Shown here piece after piece: positions 25,341 through 32,550 of a DNA stretch of 32,550 bases (within the stretch, counting starts at the first letter, position 1; each line of letters opens with the position of its first letter). The notes under the pieces were generated by a model. The model saw nothing but the letters and a program-made list of their open reading frames with translations. It was not told where the DNA came from and did not search any database. Source of the stretch: JBKEHD01 sp046710445 (lineage in GTDB: Bacteria; Pseudomonadota; Alphaproteobacteria; Rickettsiales; Midichloriaceae); contig JBKEHD010000012.1 in the NCBI GenBank assembly GCA_046710445.1, forward strand, positions 1-32,550, given 5' to 3'. Position numbers and translations under genes: made by a program.

Positions 25341-26522
25341 ATGAAAACCATTAATTACTTTATATCTGCTATAGATAGCATTAAAGCTGAAGGTAGATAT
25401 AGAGTATTTACTGAATTAAAATATACTATTCCTTCTAAAGTTACTGCACATAACACAAAAACTTCTCAAAAAATTTCTATTTGGTGTAGCAATGATTATC
25501 TGTGCATGAGCAAACATCCTAAAGTTATCAACGCTTTAGTAGAAGGAGCAAAAACACATGGAGTTGGTGCTGGAGGAACAAGGAATATCTCTGGTACTAC
25601 AGACGCTTTGGTAGCGTTAGAAAAAGAAATCAGCGATTTACATAACAAAGAATCAGGACTTGTTTTTACCTCAGGATATGTTGCTAATCAAGCTACTCTA
25701 TCCGCTATCTCAAAAATAATACCTGACTGCATCATCTTTTCTGATCAAGACAATCACGCATCTATTATTCAAGGAATAAAAGATTTAGAAGAAAAATTAA
25801 GAGCACATCCAATAGAAACACCCAAATTAATTGCATTTGAATCAGTATACTCTATGAGTGGAGATATTTCTCCTGTAGATAAAATATGTGATTTAGCAGA
25901 AAAATATAATGCAATCACCTACATTGATGAAGTACATTCAGTTGGGCTATATGGAAAGCGAGGAGCTGGTATATCACAACAGCTAGGATGCGAAGATAAG
26001 GTAGATATCATACAAGGAACTTTTGCAAAAGCATATGGTGTAATAGGTGGATATATAGCTTCAAAAAACCACATAGTGGATGCCATTAGAAGTTATGCTA
26101 CTGGATTTATTTTCACAACATCATTACCACCATCAATAGCATTATCCATTTTAGCTAGTGTTAGACATTTAAAGGATAGTTCCGAAGAAAGGTCTAAGCT
26201 ACAAGAAGTAGTTTTGAAATTAAAAACCAAATTAAAATTAAAAAATATACCCTTTTTAAAAAACGATACACATATCATTTCTATAATGATAAGAGAATCA
26301 AATTTATGCCAAGAAGTATATAAAGATTTATTGCATAATCACAACATTTATGTCCAAGGGATTACCTTTCCAACAGTTCCGAAGGGTGAAGAGAGATTAA
26401 GAATTACCCCTACCCCTCATCACACAGATGAAATGATAGATGAATTGATAAATTCATTAGAAATAGTTCTAAAAAAATACAATATAGATTTTATACAGAC
26501 AGATAAAGATTCTGCAGCATAG
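25341..26522 (+). CDS. hemA: 5-aminolevulinate synthase with a ~15-residue internal deletion
   Basis: A 393-aa PLP enzyme joining glycine and succinyl-CoA to give 5-aminolevulinate, the first heme precursor (Shemin pathway). Residues match the Rhodobacter enzyme at R19-like EGRYR, N51 (CSNDYL), H139, E167, S171, D196, H199 and the PLP lysine K230 (TFAKAYG). The offset from Rhodobacter numbering is 3 at H139 (H142) but 18 at E167, S171, D196 and K230 (E185, S189, D214, K248), which shows about 15 residues missing after residue 146 (HASIIQGI then KDLEEKL). The lost block normally carries a Lys involved in CoA binding. The frame is otherwise open and full-length. Confidence 0.95.
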   Translation: MKTINYFISAIDSIKAEGRYRVFTELKYTIPSKVTAHNTKTSQKISIWCSNDYLCMSKHPKVINALVEGAKTHGVGAGGTRNISGTTDALVALEKEISDLHNKESGLVFTSGYVANQATLSAISKIIPDCIIFSDQDNHASIIQGIKDLEEKLRAHPIETPKLIAFESVYSMSGDISPVDKICDLAEKYNAITYIDEVHSVGLYGKRGAGISQQLGCEDKVDIIQGTFAKAYGVIGGYIASKNHIVDAIRSYATGFIFTTSLPPSIALSILASVRHLKDSSEERSKLQEVVLKLKTKLKLKNIPFLKNDTHIISIMIRESNLCQEVYKDLLHNHNIYVQGITFPTVPKGEERLRITPTPHHTDEMIDELINSLEIVLKKYNIDFIQTDKDSAA

Positions 26523-26531
26523 TATTTTATA

Positions 26532-27086
26532 TCACGACCTATCAACAGGCATTCTCCCAATTATACCGTTAGCACTTTCAATTATATAATCCAATATTTT
26601 CTCTGGCAACATATTTTTTAAATTCTCTCTCACATCTTTTTTATTCTGAAATAATATCTCCCTGACATCAGTAGCGTTTATATCTTTAAAATTTTCCACC
26701 TCTATACATTCCCAATCTAAAAACATATTCATGTAATAAGAACTACTATCTTTATAATGCCCTATCAAACCAATATTTTTATTATTATCAGTTAATATAT
26801 TAACTTTATTTTTTATATAATTTATCCATGAACTATCATCTGCAAAATCAGGAACATAATCTATAATTAGCCTCTCCCGCACTTCATTATCAAAACTTTC
26901 ATTTATAATAATTTTCCTTTCGTCATATGTCCAAGGATTGAGAATATCCATTTTTTTATTTGAAGATCCACAGAGAATAATTATTTTTTCCCCAATAGAT
27001 AATCCCTTTTCAACAACATATTTATGACCAAGATGAAAAGGTTGAAATCTCCCTATATATATTAGGTAATCTTTTCTAAATGACAT
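26532..27086 (-). CDS. nadM: NadM-type nicotinamide-nucleotide adenylyltransferase, stand-alone
   Basis: A 184-aa nucleotidyltransferase of the HxGH class. The ATP-binding motif is GRFQPFHLGH (residues 12-21), with GSSNKKMDILNPWTYDERK (40-58) and INATDVR (136-142) in the place of the family ISxTxxR. GLIGHYKDSSSYY resembles the NMN-binding block of the NadM domain in bifunctional NadM-Nudix proteins such as those of Francisella. The Nudix domain is absent here. The predicted role is joining NMN or NaMN to ATP to form NAD. It begins 9 bases after the ubiA stop. It converges with hemA, with 9 bases between stops. Confidence 0.83.
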   Translation of the reverse strand: MSFRKDYLIYIGRFQPFHLGHKYVVEKGLSIGEKIIILCGSSNKKMDILNPWTYDERKIIINESFDNEVRERLIIDYVPDFADDSSWINYIKNKVNILTDNNKNIGLIGHYKDSSSYYMNMFLDWECIEVENFKDINATDVREILFQNKKDVRENLKNMLPEKILDYIIESANGIIGRMPVDRS

Positions 27087-27095
27087 AATTACAAG

Positions 27096-28046
27096 CTAAA
27101 TATTCCCAAATATAAAAGCAATTAATATCATCATACCATATACAAAATTATCCTTAAAAGCCTTGCCACAACTCTCTTTTGAATCAAAATTAATATTGTT
27201 AATCTGATTATTAATTATAAAATAAATCAATCCTAATATCAGATAAAATACTATATTCATATTTGCATTTAGAGCTGCTAATGCAAGAAAAATAATTGAA
27301 ATATTATACAAATACCTTATTACCACCCTTGATTTCTCCCCAAAAAATAAAGCCATGGACTTTATACCAATTTTTTCATCAAAATCTTTATCTTGATGAG
27401 CGTAAATAGTATCATACGCAATAGTCCATAACACAGAAGCTATGTATATTAATATCGCTACCAATAATGATTTATCTGTGTTAATCGCAAACCAAGCTAT
27501 AAACACACCCATATTAAATGTGAATCCAAGAAAAACCTGAGGAAAATACGTGTATCTCTTTAAAAGTGGGTATATCAAAGTTGCAATCACCGTCACTACA
27601 CCAATCAATATAGAAGTTATTGGTAAAAATAATAAAATTATCAATGAAATACATAAAAGTACTACAAGAAATTTAATAGCTTGTTTAATAGATAATTCTC
27701 CAGAAGTTATTGGTCTTGATTTCGTCCTTTCCACCTTATTATCAAAATCCCTATCTATTAAATCATTAATAATCACACCCGCTCCCCGCATGGAGATAGC
27801 ACCTACAGTAAAAATAATAACATAGCAAAAAAATTGTAGGACGTTACTAGACACTACGACCAACACCCATAAAACAGGTGTAATCAGCAACTGGACACCC
27901 ATTGGTTGATGCAATCTCATTAATCTTCCATAAGAAGAGTGAATAATATTTTTACTCACAAAAGATTTATTTAATAAATATTTTTGTAAAAAACTACAAA
28001 GCCATGTATTAAAAATATTAATTTTATTTTTTATTTGCTTTTTCAT
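27096..28046 (-). CDS. ubiA: 4-hydroxybenzoate polyprenyltransferase
   Basis: A 316-aa membrane enzyme attaching the polyprenyl tail to 4-hydroxybenzoate in ubiquinone synthesis. The first Asp-rich motif is NDLIDRDFDNKVERTKSRP and the second YDTIYAHQDKDFDEKIG; both are intact, with about eight hydrophobic helices. The ATG at 28046 is preferred over the adjacent GTG at 28049. It overlaps the end of nuoC by 23 bases. The N-terminal 40 residues before RLMRLHQPMG are longer than usual and poorly conserved, so a later start cannot be excluded. Pairing with nuoC links quinone synthesis to the enzyme that reduces quinone. Confidence 0.93.
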   Translation of the reverse strand: MKKQIKNKINIFNTWLCSFLQKYLLNKSFVSKNIIHSSYGRLMRLHQPMGVQLLITPVLWVLVVVSSNVLQFFCYVIIFTVGAISMRGAGVIINDLIDRDFDNKVERTKSRPITSGELSIKQAIKFLVVLLCISLIILLFLPITSILIGVVTVIATLIYPLLKRYTYFPQVFLGFTFNMGVFIAWFAINTDKSLLVAILIYIASVLWTIAYDTIYAHQDKDFDEKIGIKSMALFFGEKSRVVIRYLYNISIIFLALAALNANMNIVFYLILGLIYFIINNQINNINFDSKESCGKAFKDNFVYGMMILIAFIFGNI

Positions 28047-28623
28047 CACCTGGTAAAAGATATTTTTCTCCTTCCCAAGGACTTTGAAAATTAAAGTCCC
28101 TATATTCTTGAACTAATTTAACAGGCTCATAAATAACCTTTTCTTTCTCTACATCATATTTAATTTCAACATGGCCAGACAATGGAAAATCCTTCCTCAT
28201 AGGATGTCCCGAAAACCCATAATCAGTCAATATCCTTCTAAGATCATCATTGCCATAAAACAAAATACCATACATATCCCATGCTTCTCTTTCGTACCAG
28301 TTAGCTGAACTGTAAATATCGTTAATTGATGGTAAAAACTCAGACTCATCAACAGATACTTTTATCCTTAATCTTAAATTGTTTTCAATACTAAGCAAAT
28401 GATACACCACCTCAAATCTTTTTTCTCTATCCGGATAATCTACTCCACATATATCAAGAAGTATCTTGAACAAATACCTTTCGTCATCTCTCAATATTAA
28501 CAATAAATCTCTCAGACAATCAGCAGAACTGACTATAGAAACTTCTCCATCCTTCTCTATAATTTTATCAACTAGACTCTGTATCTTTTTATCTTTACTA
28601 ATAAATTGAAAAAATGGTTGCAT
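28024..28623 (-). CDS. nuoC: NADH-quinone oxidoreductase subunit C (30 kDa)
   Basis: A 199-aa peripheral subunit of respiratory complex I. The family signature is complete: ANWYEREAWDMYGILFYG, then DLRRILTDYGFSGHPMRKDF. The ATG at 28623 is preferred over a TTG at 28635. No nuoA, nuoB or nuoD is adjacent: the gene is first in its unit, divergent from an O-methyltransferase gene 67 bases away, and followed by ubiA. In most alphaproteobacteria nuoC lies between nuoB and nuoD, so the complex I genes must be split in this genome. Confidence 0.95.
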   Translation of the reverse strand: MQPFFQFISKDKKIQSLVDKIIEKDGEVSIVSSADCLRDLLLILRDDERYLFKILLDICGVDYPDREKRFEVVYHLLSIENNLRLRIKVSVDESEFLPSINDIYSSANWYEREAWDMYGILFYGNDDLRRILTDYGFSGHPMRKDFPLSGHVEIKYDVEKEKVIYEPVKLVQEYRDFNFQSPWEGEKYLLPGDEKANKK

Positions 28624-28690
28624 ACGCTTTCGCAATTGGCTTATATAATCGTAATGCTACCAAATATTAATTAATACTGCAAATACATTC

Positions 28691-29341
28691 ATGGCAAGAA
28701 ATCTAAATATTAACAAAAAGGACATTTATATCAGATCATTATACTGTAAAGAAAATGAGAAATTTATAGATATTTATAATTCCATTGAAACAAAAAGAAA
28801 TATACAAATCACTCCTGAAGAAGGAAAATTAATCTCCATGATATTGCTCATTCATAAATCTAAATTTGTATTAGAAATAGGAACATTAGCTGGATATTCA
28901 ACCTGTTGGATTGCTGATTCATTAAGTGAAAATGGGCGTATCACTACTATAGAAAATAATAAACGGCATTTTGATATTGCAAAAAGAAATTTTGAATCAT
29001 TAAATTTTGGGAAAAAAGTGAATTTAATTCATGATGATGCAAAAGAATATTTGAAAAATTCAACTTCATTGAATACTTTTGATGCAGTTTTTATAGATGG
29101 TAAAAAGGAAGATTATCCAAAATATTTAAAATACGTATACCCATTGATAAAAAAAGAAGGGCTTATTATAGCGGACAATACATTTTTATTTGGCTCTGTA
29201 TACGATCCAAGGGTACAAATAAAAGACAATAAAATGCTTGAAGCAATGAAAAGTTTTAATGAAAAAATTAGTGACCAAAGATTTTTCAAAACATTAATAT
29301 TTCCAACAAATGAAGGACTTACCATTGCAATAAAAAAATAA
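28691..29341 (+). CDS. SAM-dependent O-methyltransferase (CCoAOMT-like)
   Basis: A 216-aa class I methyltransferase. Motif I is VLEIGTLAGYSTCWIA near residue 60; a second acidic block, TTIENNKRH, would hold the SAM ribose; DAVFIDGKKEDYPKYL and IIADNTFLFG supply the metal-binding Asp residues of the caffeoyl-CoA O-methyltransferase-type family. Bacterial relatives methylate various catechol-like substrates. The substrate is unknown here. The gene stands alone, divergent from nuoC and convergent with fabF. Confidence 0.85.
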   Translation: MARNLNINKKDIYIRSLYCKENEKFIDIYNSIETKRNIQITPEEGKLISMILLIHKSKFVLEIGTLAGYSTCWIADSLSENGRITTIENNKRHFDIAKRNFESLNFGKKVNLIHDDAKEYLKNSTSLNTFDAVFIDGKKEDYPKYLKYVYPLIKKEGLIIADNTFLFGSVYDPRVQIKDNKMLEAMKSFNEKISDQRFFKTLIFPTNEGLTIAIKK

Positions 29342-29388
29342 AAAACAATATCCCAAATAAGATTTATATATCACACCGCAATATTGTT
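29326..29388 (-). terminator. possible terminator of acpP-fabF
   Basis: On the minus strand an 8-bp perfect stem, AACAATAT with ATATTGTT (29388-29381 and 29351-29344), encloses a 29-nt loop and is followed by a T-rich tract (complement of 29328-29345). The stem has little G/C and the loop is long, so its efficiency is doubtful. Confidence 0.28.
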
Positions 29389-29464
29389 AGGGTATATCTA
29401 CGCTATATTCACAAAATACTACAAGTATCTACATGAATGACAACAATCAATTTGAGTACTATTT

Positions 29465-30727
29465 TTAAACTTTTTTGAAGATTAAAGATGAATTAGTACC
29501 ACCAAATCCAAAAGAATTTGACATTACGCAATCAACATTTCTTTCTTGTGCCTTTAATGGGACAAGATTAATACCCTTAGCATCATCTTCAGGGTTATGT
29601 AAGTTCAATGTAGGTGGAACAATACTATCTCTCATAGATAAAATTGCAAATATAGCTTCAACACTACCTGCTGCTCCAAGAAGATGTCCAATAGATGATT
29701 TTGTAGAAGAAATAGCAACAGAACCCAGCTCATCTTTAGAGACTTTTCTGATAGCTTTTATCTCTATCATATCACCTAGCGGAGTAGATGTACCATGTGC
29801 ATTAATATAATCAATTTTATCAAAAGATATTTTTGCCTTATCCATAGCCATTTGCATAGCTCTAATTGCTCCAAGTCCATTGGGTTCAGGTGATGTTATA
29901 TGATAACCATCTCCAGATAAACCATACCCAATAACCTCTCCGTAAATTTTCTTGTTTTTACTCTTTGCATACTCATATTCTTCAAGCACAAGTACACCAG
30001 ACCCTTCTCCCATTACAAAACCATCTCTCTCTTTATCCCATGGTCTTGATGCTTCTTCTGGCCTGTCATTGAATTTACTTGCTAGCGCTCTAGCTGCAGA
30101 AAATCCAGCAATACCCAATCTGCATATAGCAGCTTCTGTACCACCACAAATCATAACTTTTGCATCACCATCTCTAATCAATTTATATGCATCTCCAATA
30201 GCATGTGTTCCTGTAGAACAAGCTGTTACAACTGCATGATTAGGACCTGAAAATCCATGCTGTATAGACACATGTCCAGATGCCAAATTAATTAAACTAG
30301 ACGGTATAAAAAATGGACTAATTTTCCTTGCCCCTTCTTTATATAAAAGAATCGCATTTTCCTCAATAGCACGAAGACCACCTATACCAGAACCTATTAA
30401 TACCCCGATATCTTTTTTTTCTTCTTCAGAAGCTTCTGATAAATTCGCATCTTTAATTGCTTGATTTGCTGCAATAACAGCATATTGGATAAATTTATCC
30501 ATTTTTTTAAGATCTCTTTGTGCTATAAAATCTTCTGGATTCAAAGCCCCTTCTCCACTTATTGGAATAAATGAGGCAATTTTGCATCTCAAATCATCTG
30601 TTAAAAAAAGTTCATTAGGAATTATTTTAACCGATGATTCAGATCTTAAAACGCTATCCCAGGTCTTTTTTACATCAAAACCTAATGGAGTAATAGCTCC
30701 TAGACCAGTTACGACAACTCTTTTCAT
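29465..30727 (-). CDS. fabF: beta-ketoacyl-ACP synthase II
   Basis: A 420-aa condensing enzyme of type II fatty acid synthesis, extending acyl-ACP with malonyl-ACP. The Cys-His-His triad is C170 (VTACSTGTH), H311 (NAHGTSTPLGD) and H348 (SSIGHLLGAAG). The C-terminal NSFGFGGTNSSLIF is the family ending. The length is usual. It starts 16 bases after acpP, the widely conserved pairing with its own carrier protein, and is driven by the promoter at 31018-31046. Confidence 0.97.
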   Translation of the reverse strand: MKRVVVTGLGAITPLGFDVKKTWDSVLRSESSVKIIPNELFLTDDLRCKIASFIPISGEGALNPEDFIAQRDLKKMDKFIQYAVIAANQAIKDANLSEASEEEKKDIGVLIGSGIGGLRAIEENAILLYKEGARKISPFFIPSSLINLASGHVSIQHGFSGPNHAVVTACSTGTHAIGDAYKLIRDGDAKVMICGGTEAAICRLGIAGFSAARALASKFNDRPEEASRPWDKERDGFVMGEGSGVLVLEEYEYAKSKNKKIYGEVIGYGLSGDGYHITSPEPNGLGAIRAMQMAMDKAKISFDKIDYINAHGTSTPLGDMIEIKAIRKVSKDELGSVAISSTKSSIGHLLGAAGSVEAIFAILSMRDSIVPPTLNLHNPEDDAKGINLVPLKAQERNVDCVMSNSFGFGGTNSSLIFKKV

Positions 30728-30743
30728 ATTGAAATTTTATTAT

Positions 30744-30983
30744 TTATGATACGCGACTAGAGATATAATCTATAACATCTTTAATAGTTTTTAATTTTTC
30801 CGCATCTTCGTCTGGTATATCAGTATCAAATTCTTCTTCCAAAGCCATGATAAATTCTACTATATCTAAACTATCAACACCCAAATCTTCTGTAATGCTA
30901 GTGTCTAAATCAAGATTAGAAGTATCTTTTTCAAACTTCTTATCCATTACCTTTAAAACCCTACTCTCAATACTATCACTCAT
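30744..30983 (-). CDS. acpP: acyl carrier protein
   Basis: A 79-aa acidic four-helix protein carrying growing fatty acyl chains on 4'-phosphopantetheine. The attachment Ser lies in LGVDSLDIVEFIMALEEEF, the canonical DSL motif. The closing helix (TIKDVIDYI) is standard. A short AGG 7 nt before the ATG is the only ribosome binding site sign. fabF follows directly. Confidence 0.97.
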   Translation of the reverse strand: MSDSIESRVLKVMDKKFEKDTSNLDLDTSITEDLGVDSLDIVEFIMALEEEFDTDIPDEDAEKLKTIKDVIDYISSRVS

Positions 30984-31017
30984 AGAAATACCTGTTCAAA
31001 TTATTAAATATTGATGT

Positions 31018-31046
31018 TTAATATCATAAAAATTTTACTTTTTCAA
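31018..31046 (-). promoter_or_regulatory. promoter of acpP-fabF
   Basis: On the minus strand TTGAAA (31046-31041), 17 nt, TATTAA (31023-31018). RNA would begin near 31011, about 28 nt before the acpP ATG. An AT-only inverted repeat, TATTAAA/TTTAATA (31002-31008 and 31017-31023), overlaps the -10 box and the start site. Confidence 0.48.
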
Positions 31047-31117
31047 TATTATTTACTATTTTTCATTTTAACAGCATATGGATATAAAAATATTTTCTTA
31101 ATATTGCTCTGTTATCC

Positions 31118-31146
31118 TTGACGAATTATCATAATTCGAATATCTT
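31118..31146 (+). promoter_or_regulatory. promoter of tRNA-Cys and eno with a palindrome in its spacer
   Basis: TTGACG (31118-31123), a 17-nt spacer and TATCTT (31141-31146) place the start of transcription near 31153, two bases before the mature tRNA-Cys. Nearly the whole spacer is a perfect inverted repeat, CGAATTA TCA TAATTCG (31122-31138), the size and position of a repressor operator. Confidence 0.55.
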
Positions 31147-31154
31147 TTTGCCCT

Positions 31155-31227
31155 CGGCCGAGTAGCAAAGTGGTAATGCATCGGATTGCAAATCCGATAT
31201 GCGCCAGTTCGATTCTGGCTTCGGCCT
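31155..31227 (+). tRNA. tRNA-Cys (anticodon GCA), CCA not encoded
   Basis: A complete cloverleaf: acceptor stem GGCCGAG with TTCGGCC (one G-T pair), anticodon stem TCGGA/TCCGA with loop TTGCAAA (anticodon GCA), T arm GCCAG/CTGGC with loop TTCGATT. The discriminator base is T, the identity element for cysteine tRNA. The next bases are CGT, so CCA is added after transcription, unlike the tRNA-Thr in this window. Confidence 0.97.
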
Positions 31228-31248
31228 CGTTTTCTTAATTATAAAAAC

Positions 31249-32487
31249 ATGAAAATAACTTTTTTAAAAGCCAGACAAATTTTCGATAGCAGAGGAAACC
31301 CAACTATTGAAACAGATTTAATATTAGATGACCAATATTTTGGTAGAGCATCAATCCCTAGCGGAGCATCTAAAGGGAAATTTGAAGCATTAGAGTTGCG
31401 GGATAATACAAAAGATTACTGCGGGAAAAGTGTCTTTAAAGCGATAGATATTATAAACAATACTTTAAGTTCAAAATTATTTGATTTAAATATAACATCT
31501 CAAAAAGATCTTGATTCTTTTTTAATAGAGATTGATGGAACAAATAATAAGTCCAATTTAGGGGCAAATACTATATTATCTATTTCCTTAGCATTTGCAA
31601 AAGCCCAAGCTTGTTTAATGAACAAGCAATTGTTTCAGTCTTGGCAAAACAAAAACGATATCTTTATGCCCTACCCAATGCTAAACATTATTAATGGTGG
31701 TATACATGCTGATAATCAGCTAGATATTCAAGAATTTATGATAGTACCCACAAAATATGAAACTATCACTCATAACTTAAAAATAGCTTATGAAGTATAT
31801 CAAAATCTCAAAAAGATTTTAATTAGCAAAAATTATACAATAAATACTGGAGATGAAGGTGGGTTCGCTCCTAATATCAATTCTTCTGATCATGCATTGG
31901 ATTTGATTATTGAAGCTATAGAAAAATCTGGATATATTCCTGGCAAAGATGTATCTCTTGCTTTAGATGTTGCTGCAAATGAATTATATTCTCAAAAAAA
32001 ATATAATTTGCGAGAAAAAAATGGATCAGTATCACCCATAGAGCTAGTTGATTTTTACAAAAATTTATGCAGTAAATACCCAATAATTTCCATAGAAGAT
32101 CCATTTGATGAAGAAGATACAGAGCATTGGAAAATTTTAACAAAAGAGCTTGGTGATAAAATATCTGTAGTGGGGGATGACTTATTTGTTACCAATCCTG
32201 AAAAATTAAAAAACGGAATAGCTGAAAAATTAGCAAATTCTATTTTGATAAAAATGAATCAAATAGGGACTTTAACAGAAACTTTTGAAAGTATAGAGAT
32301 AGCTAAAAAAAATAATTTCACTACAATCATATCTCATAGATCTGGTGAAACAGAAGATACAAGTATTTCACATCTTGCAGTCGCAACACAAAGTAAGTTT
32401 ATAAAAGCTGGAGCAATTGCCAGGACTGACAGGGTTTGCAAATATAATGAATTGATCCGAATAGAAGAATTGTTACATAATAATTAA
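31249..32487 (+). CDS. eno: enolase
   Basis: A 412-aa glycolytic enzyme interconverting 2-phosphoglycerate and phosphoenolpyruvate. Metal ligands are D240, E283 and D310; catalytic residues E203 (NTGDEGGFAP) and K335 (LIKMNQIGT); substrate contacts H153 (NGGIHADN) and H363 (SHRSGET). It is about 15-20 residues shorter than the usual 425-432, with the deficit spread over variable loops rather than the active site. The mobile loop reads SGASKGKFEA where SGASTG is common. The ATG at 31249 is used because an earlier in-frame start would lie inside tRNA-Cys. It is 21 bases from the tRNA 3' end and has no strong ribosome binding site. A glycolytic or gluconeogenic segment is therefore retained. Confidence 0.97.
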   Translation: MKITFLKARQIFDSRGNPTIETDLILDDQYFGRASIPSGASKGKFEALELRDNTKDYCGKSVFKAIDIINNTLSSKLFDLNITSQKDLDSFLIEIDGTNNKSNLGANTILSISLAFAKAQACLMNKQLFQSWQNKNDIFMPYPMLNIINGGIHADNQLDIQEFMIVPTKYETITHNLKIAYEVYQNLKKILISKNYTINTGDEGGFAPNINSSDHALDLIIEAIEKSGYIPGKDVSLALDVAANELYSQKKYNLREKNGSVSPIELVDFYKNLCSKYPIISIEDPFDEEDTEHWKILTKELGDKISVVGDDLFVTNPEKLKNGIAEKLANSILIKMNQIGTLTETFESIEIAKKNNFTTIISHRSGETEDTSISHLAVATQSKFIKAGAIARTDRVCKYNELIRIEELLHNN

Positions 32488-32550
32488 AGTAACTATTAAT
32501 TTTACGGAAAATCAAAATTTATCTACAATAGTTTGTGGTAGCGTATAAAG

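Noticed and set aside
29475..30239. Plus-strand open frames opposite fabF
   Set aside because: Complementary to the well-conserved fabF; no start signals or family resemblance.
31002..31023. Inverted repeat TATTAAA/TTTAATA at the acpP start of transcription
   Set aside because: Only A and T, likely by chance at this base composition; mentioned with the promoter but not called an operator.
31186..31248. Upstream extension of enolase
   Set aside because: It would lie within tRNA-Cys; the family N-terminus starts at the ATG at 31249.
32488..32550. Bases after enolase to the right edge
   Set aside because: No start codon with a ribosome binding site, no hairpin with T-run and no RNA gene could be supported.

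Overview
The window is a compact, AT-rich bacterial chromosome segment. Gene content points to an intracellular alphaproteobacterium of the order Rickettsiales. The signs are an NtrX-type regulator with a decayed ATPase domain, a short membrane-anchored DUF2659-like protein, 5-aminolevulinate synthase (the Shemin heme route), an IalB-like secreted protein, and ankyrin-type and orphan proteins beside a probable transposase start. Presence of dxr (MEP isoprenoid route) together with a peptidoglycan carboxypeptidase argues against Rickettsia itself and suggests a Midichloriaceae-like or other deep-branching lineage; this placement is inference from gene content. TGA acts as a stop (for example in uvrD), so the standard bacterial code applies.

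Layout, left to right. 1-2225 (-): the first codons of a probable IS630-type transposase run off the edge, next to a 716-aa ankyrin-like, membrane-anchored protein. 2441-5410 (+): hpf, dnaN, recF. 5508-10263 (-): aspartate aminotransferase, a DUF721/DciA-like protein, rpsT, rpsD, an aromatic amino acid permease and a DUF2659-like protein. 10338-12286 (+): a DedA protein and NtrX. 12321-14488 (-): a transcription unit reading tRNA-Thr, OmpR-type response regulator, PhzF-like protein, dCMP deaminase. 14645-16048 (-): an orphan 421-aa protein whose frame continues past its stop. 16164-23430 (-): a tightly packed envelope, isoprenoid and repair operon reading dacA, rmuC, uvrD, uppS, cdsA, dxr. 23437-26522 (+): ialB-like, obgE, a small membrane protein, hemA. 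26532-28623 (-): nuoC, ubiA, nadM. 28691-29341 (+): an O-methyltransferase. 29465-30983 (-): acpP and fabF. 31155-32487 (+): tRNA-Cys and eno.

Most of the window is housekeeping. Its notable features are sequence departures inside conserved enzymes and unusual gene couplings. 5-Aminolevulinate synthase lacks about 15 residues between two conserved active-site blocks. UppS has Asp and Tyr where the family has Arg and His. The PhzF-like protein has Gln at the catalytic Glu position. NtrX has lost its sigma-54 contact loop and Walker B Asp. nuoC is separated from the other nuo genes and coupled to ubiA and a NadM-type NMN adenylyltransferase. A perfect 7-bp inverted repeat sits between the -35 and -10 boxes of the tRNA-Cys/eno promoter. 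The ankyrin-like protein and the 421-aa orphan are the best candidates for undescribed, lineage-specific functions. I found no CRISPR array, toxin-antitoxin pair, phage module or complete mobile element.
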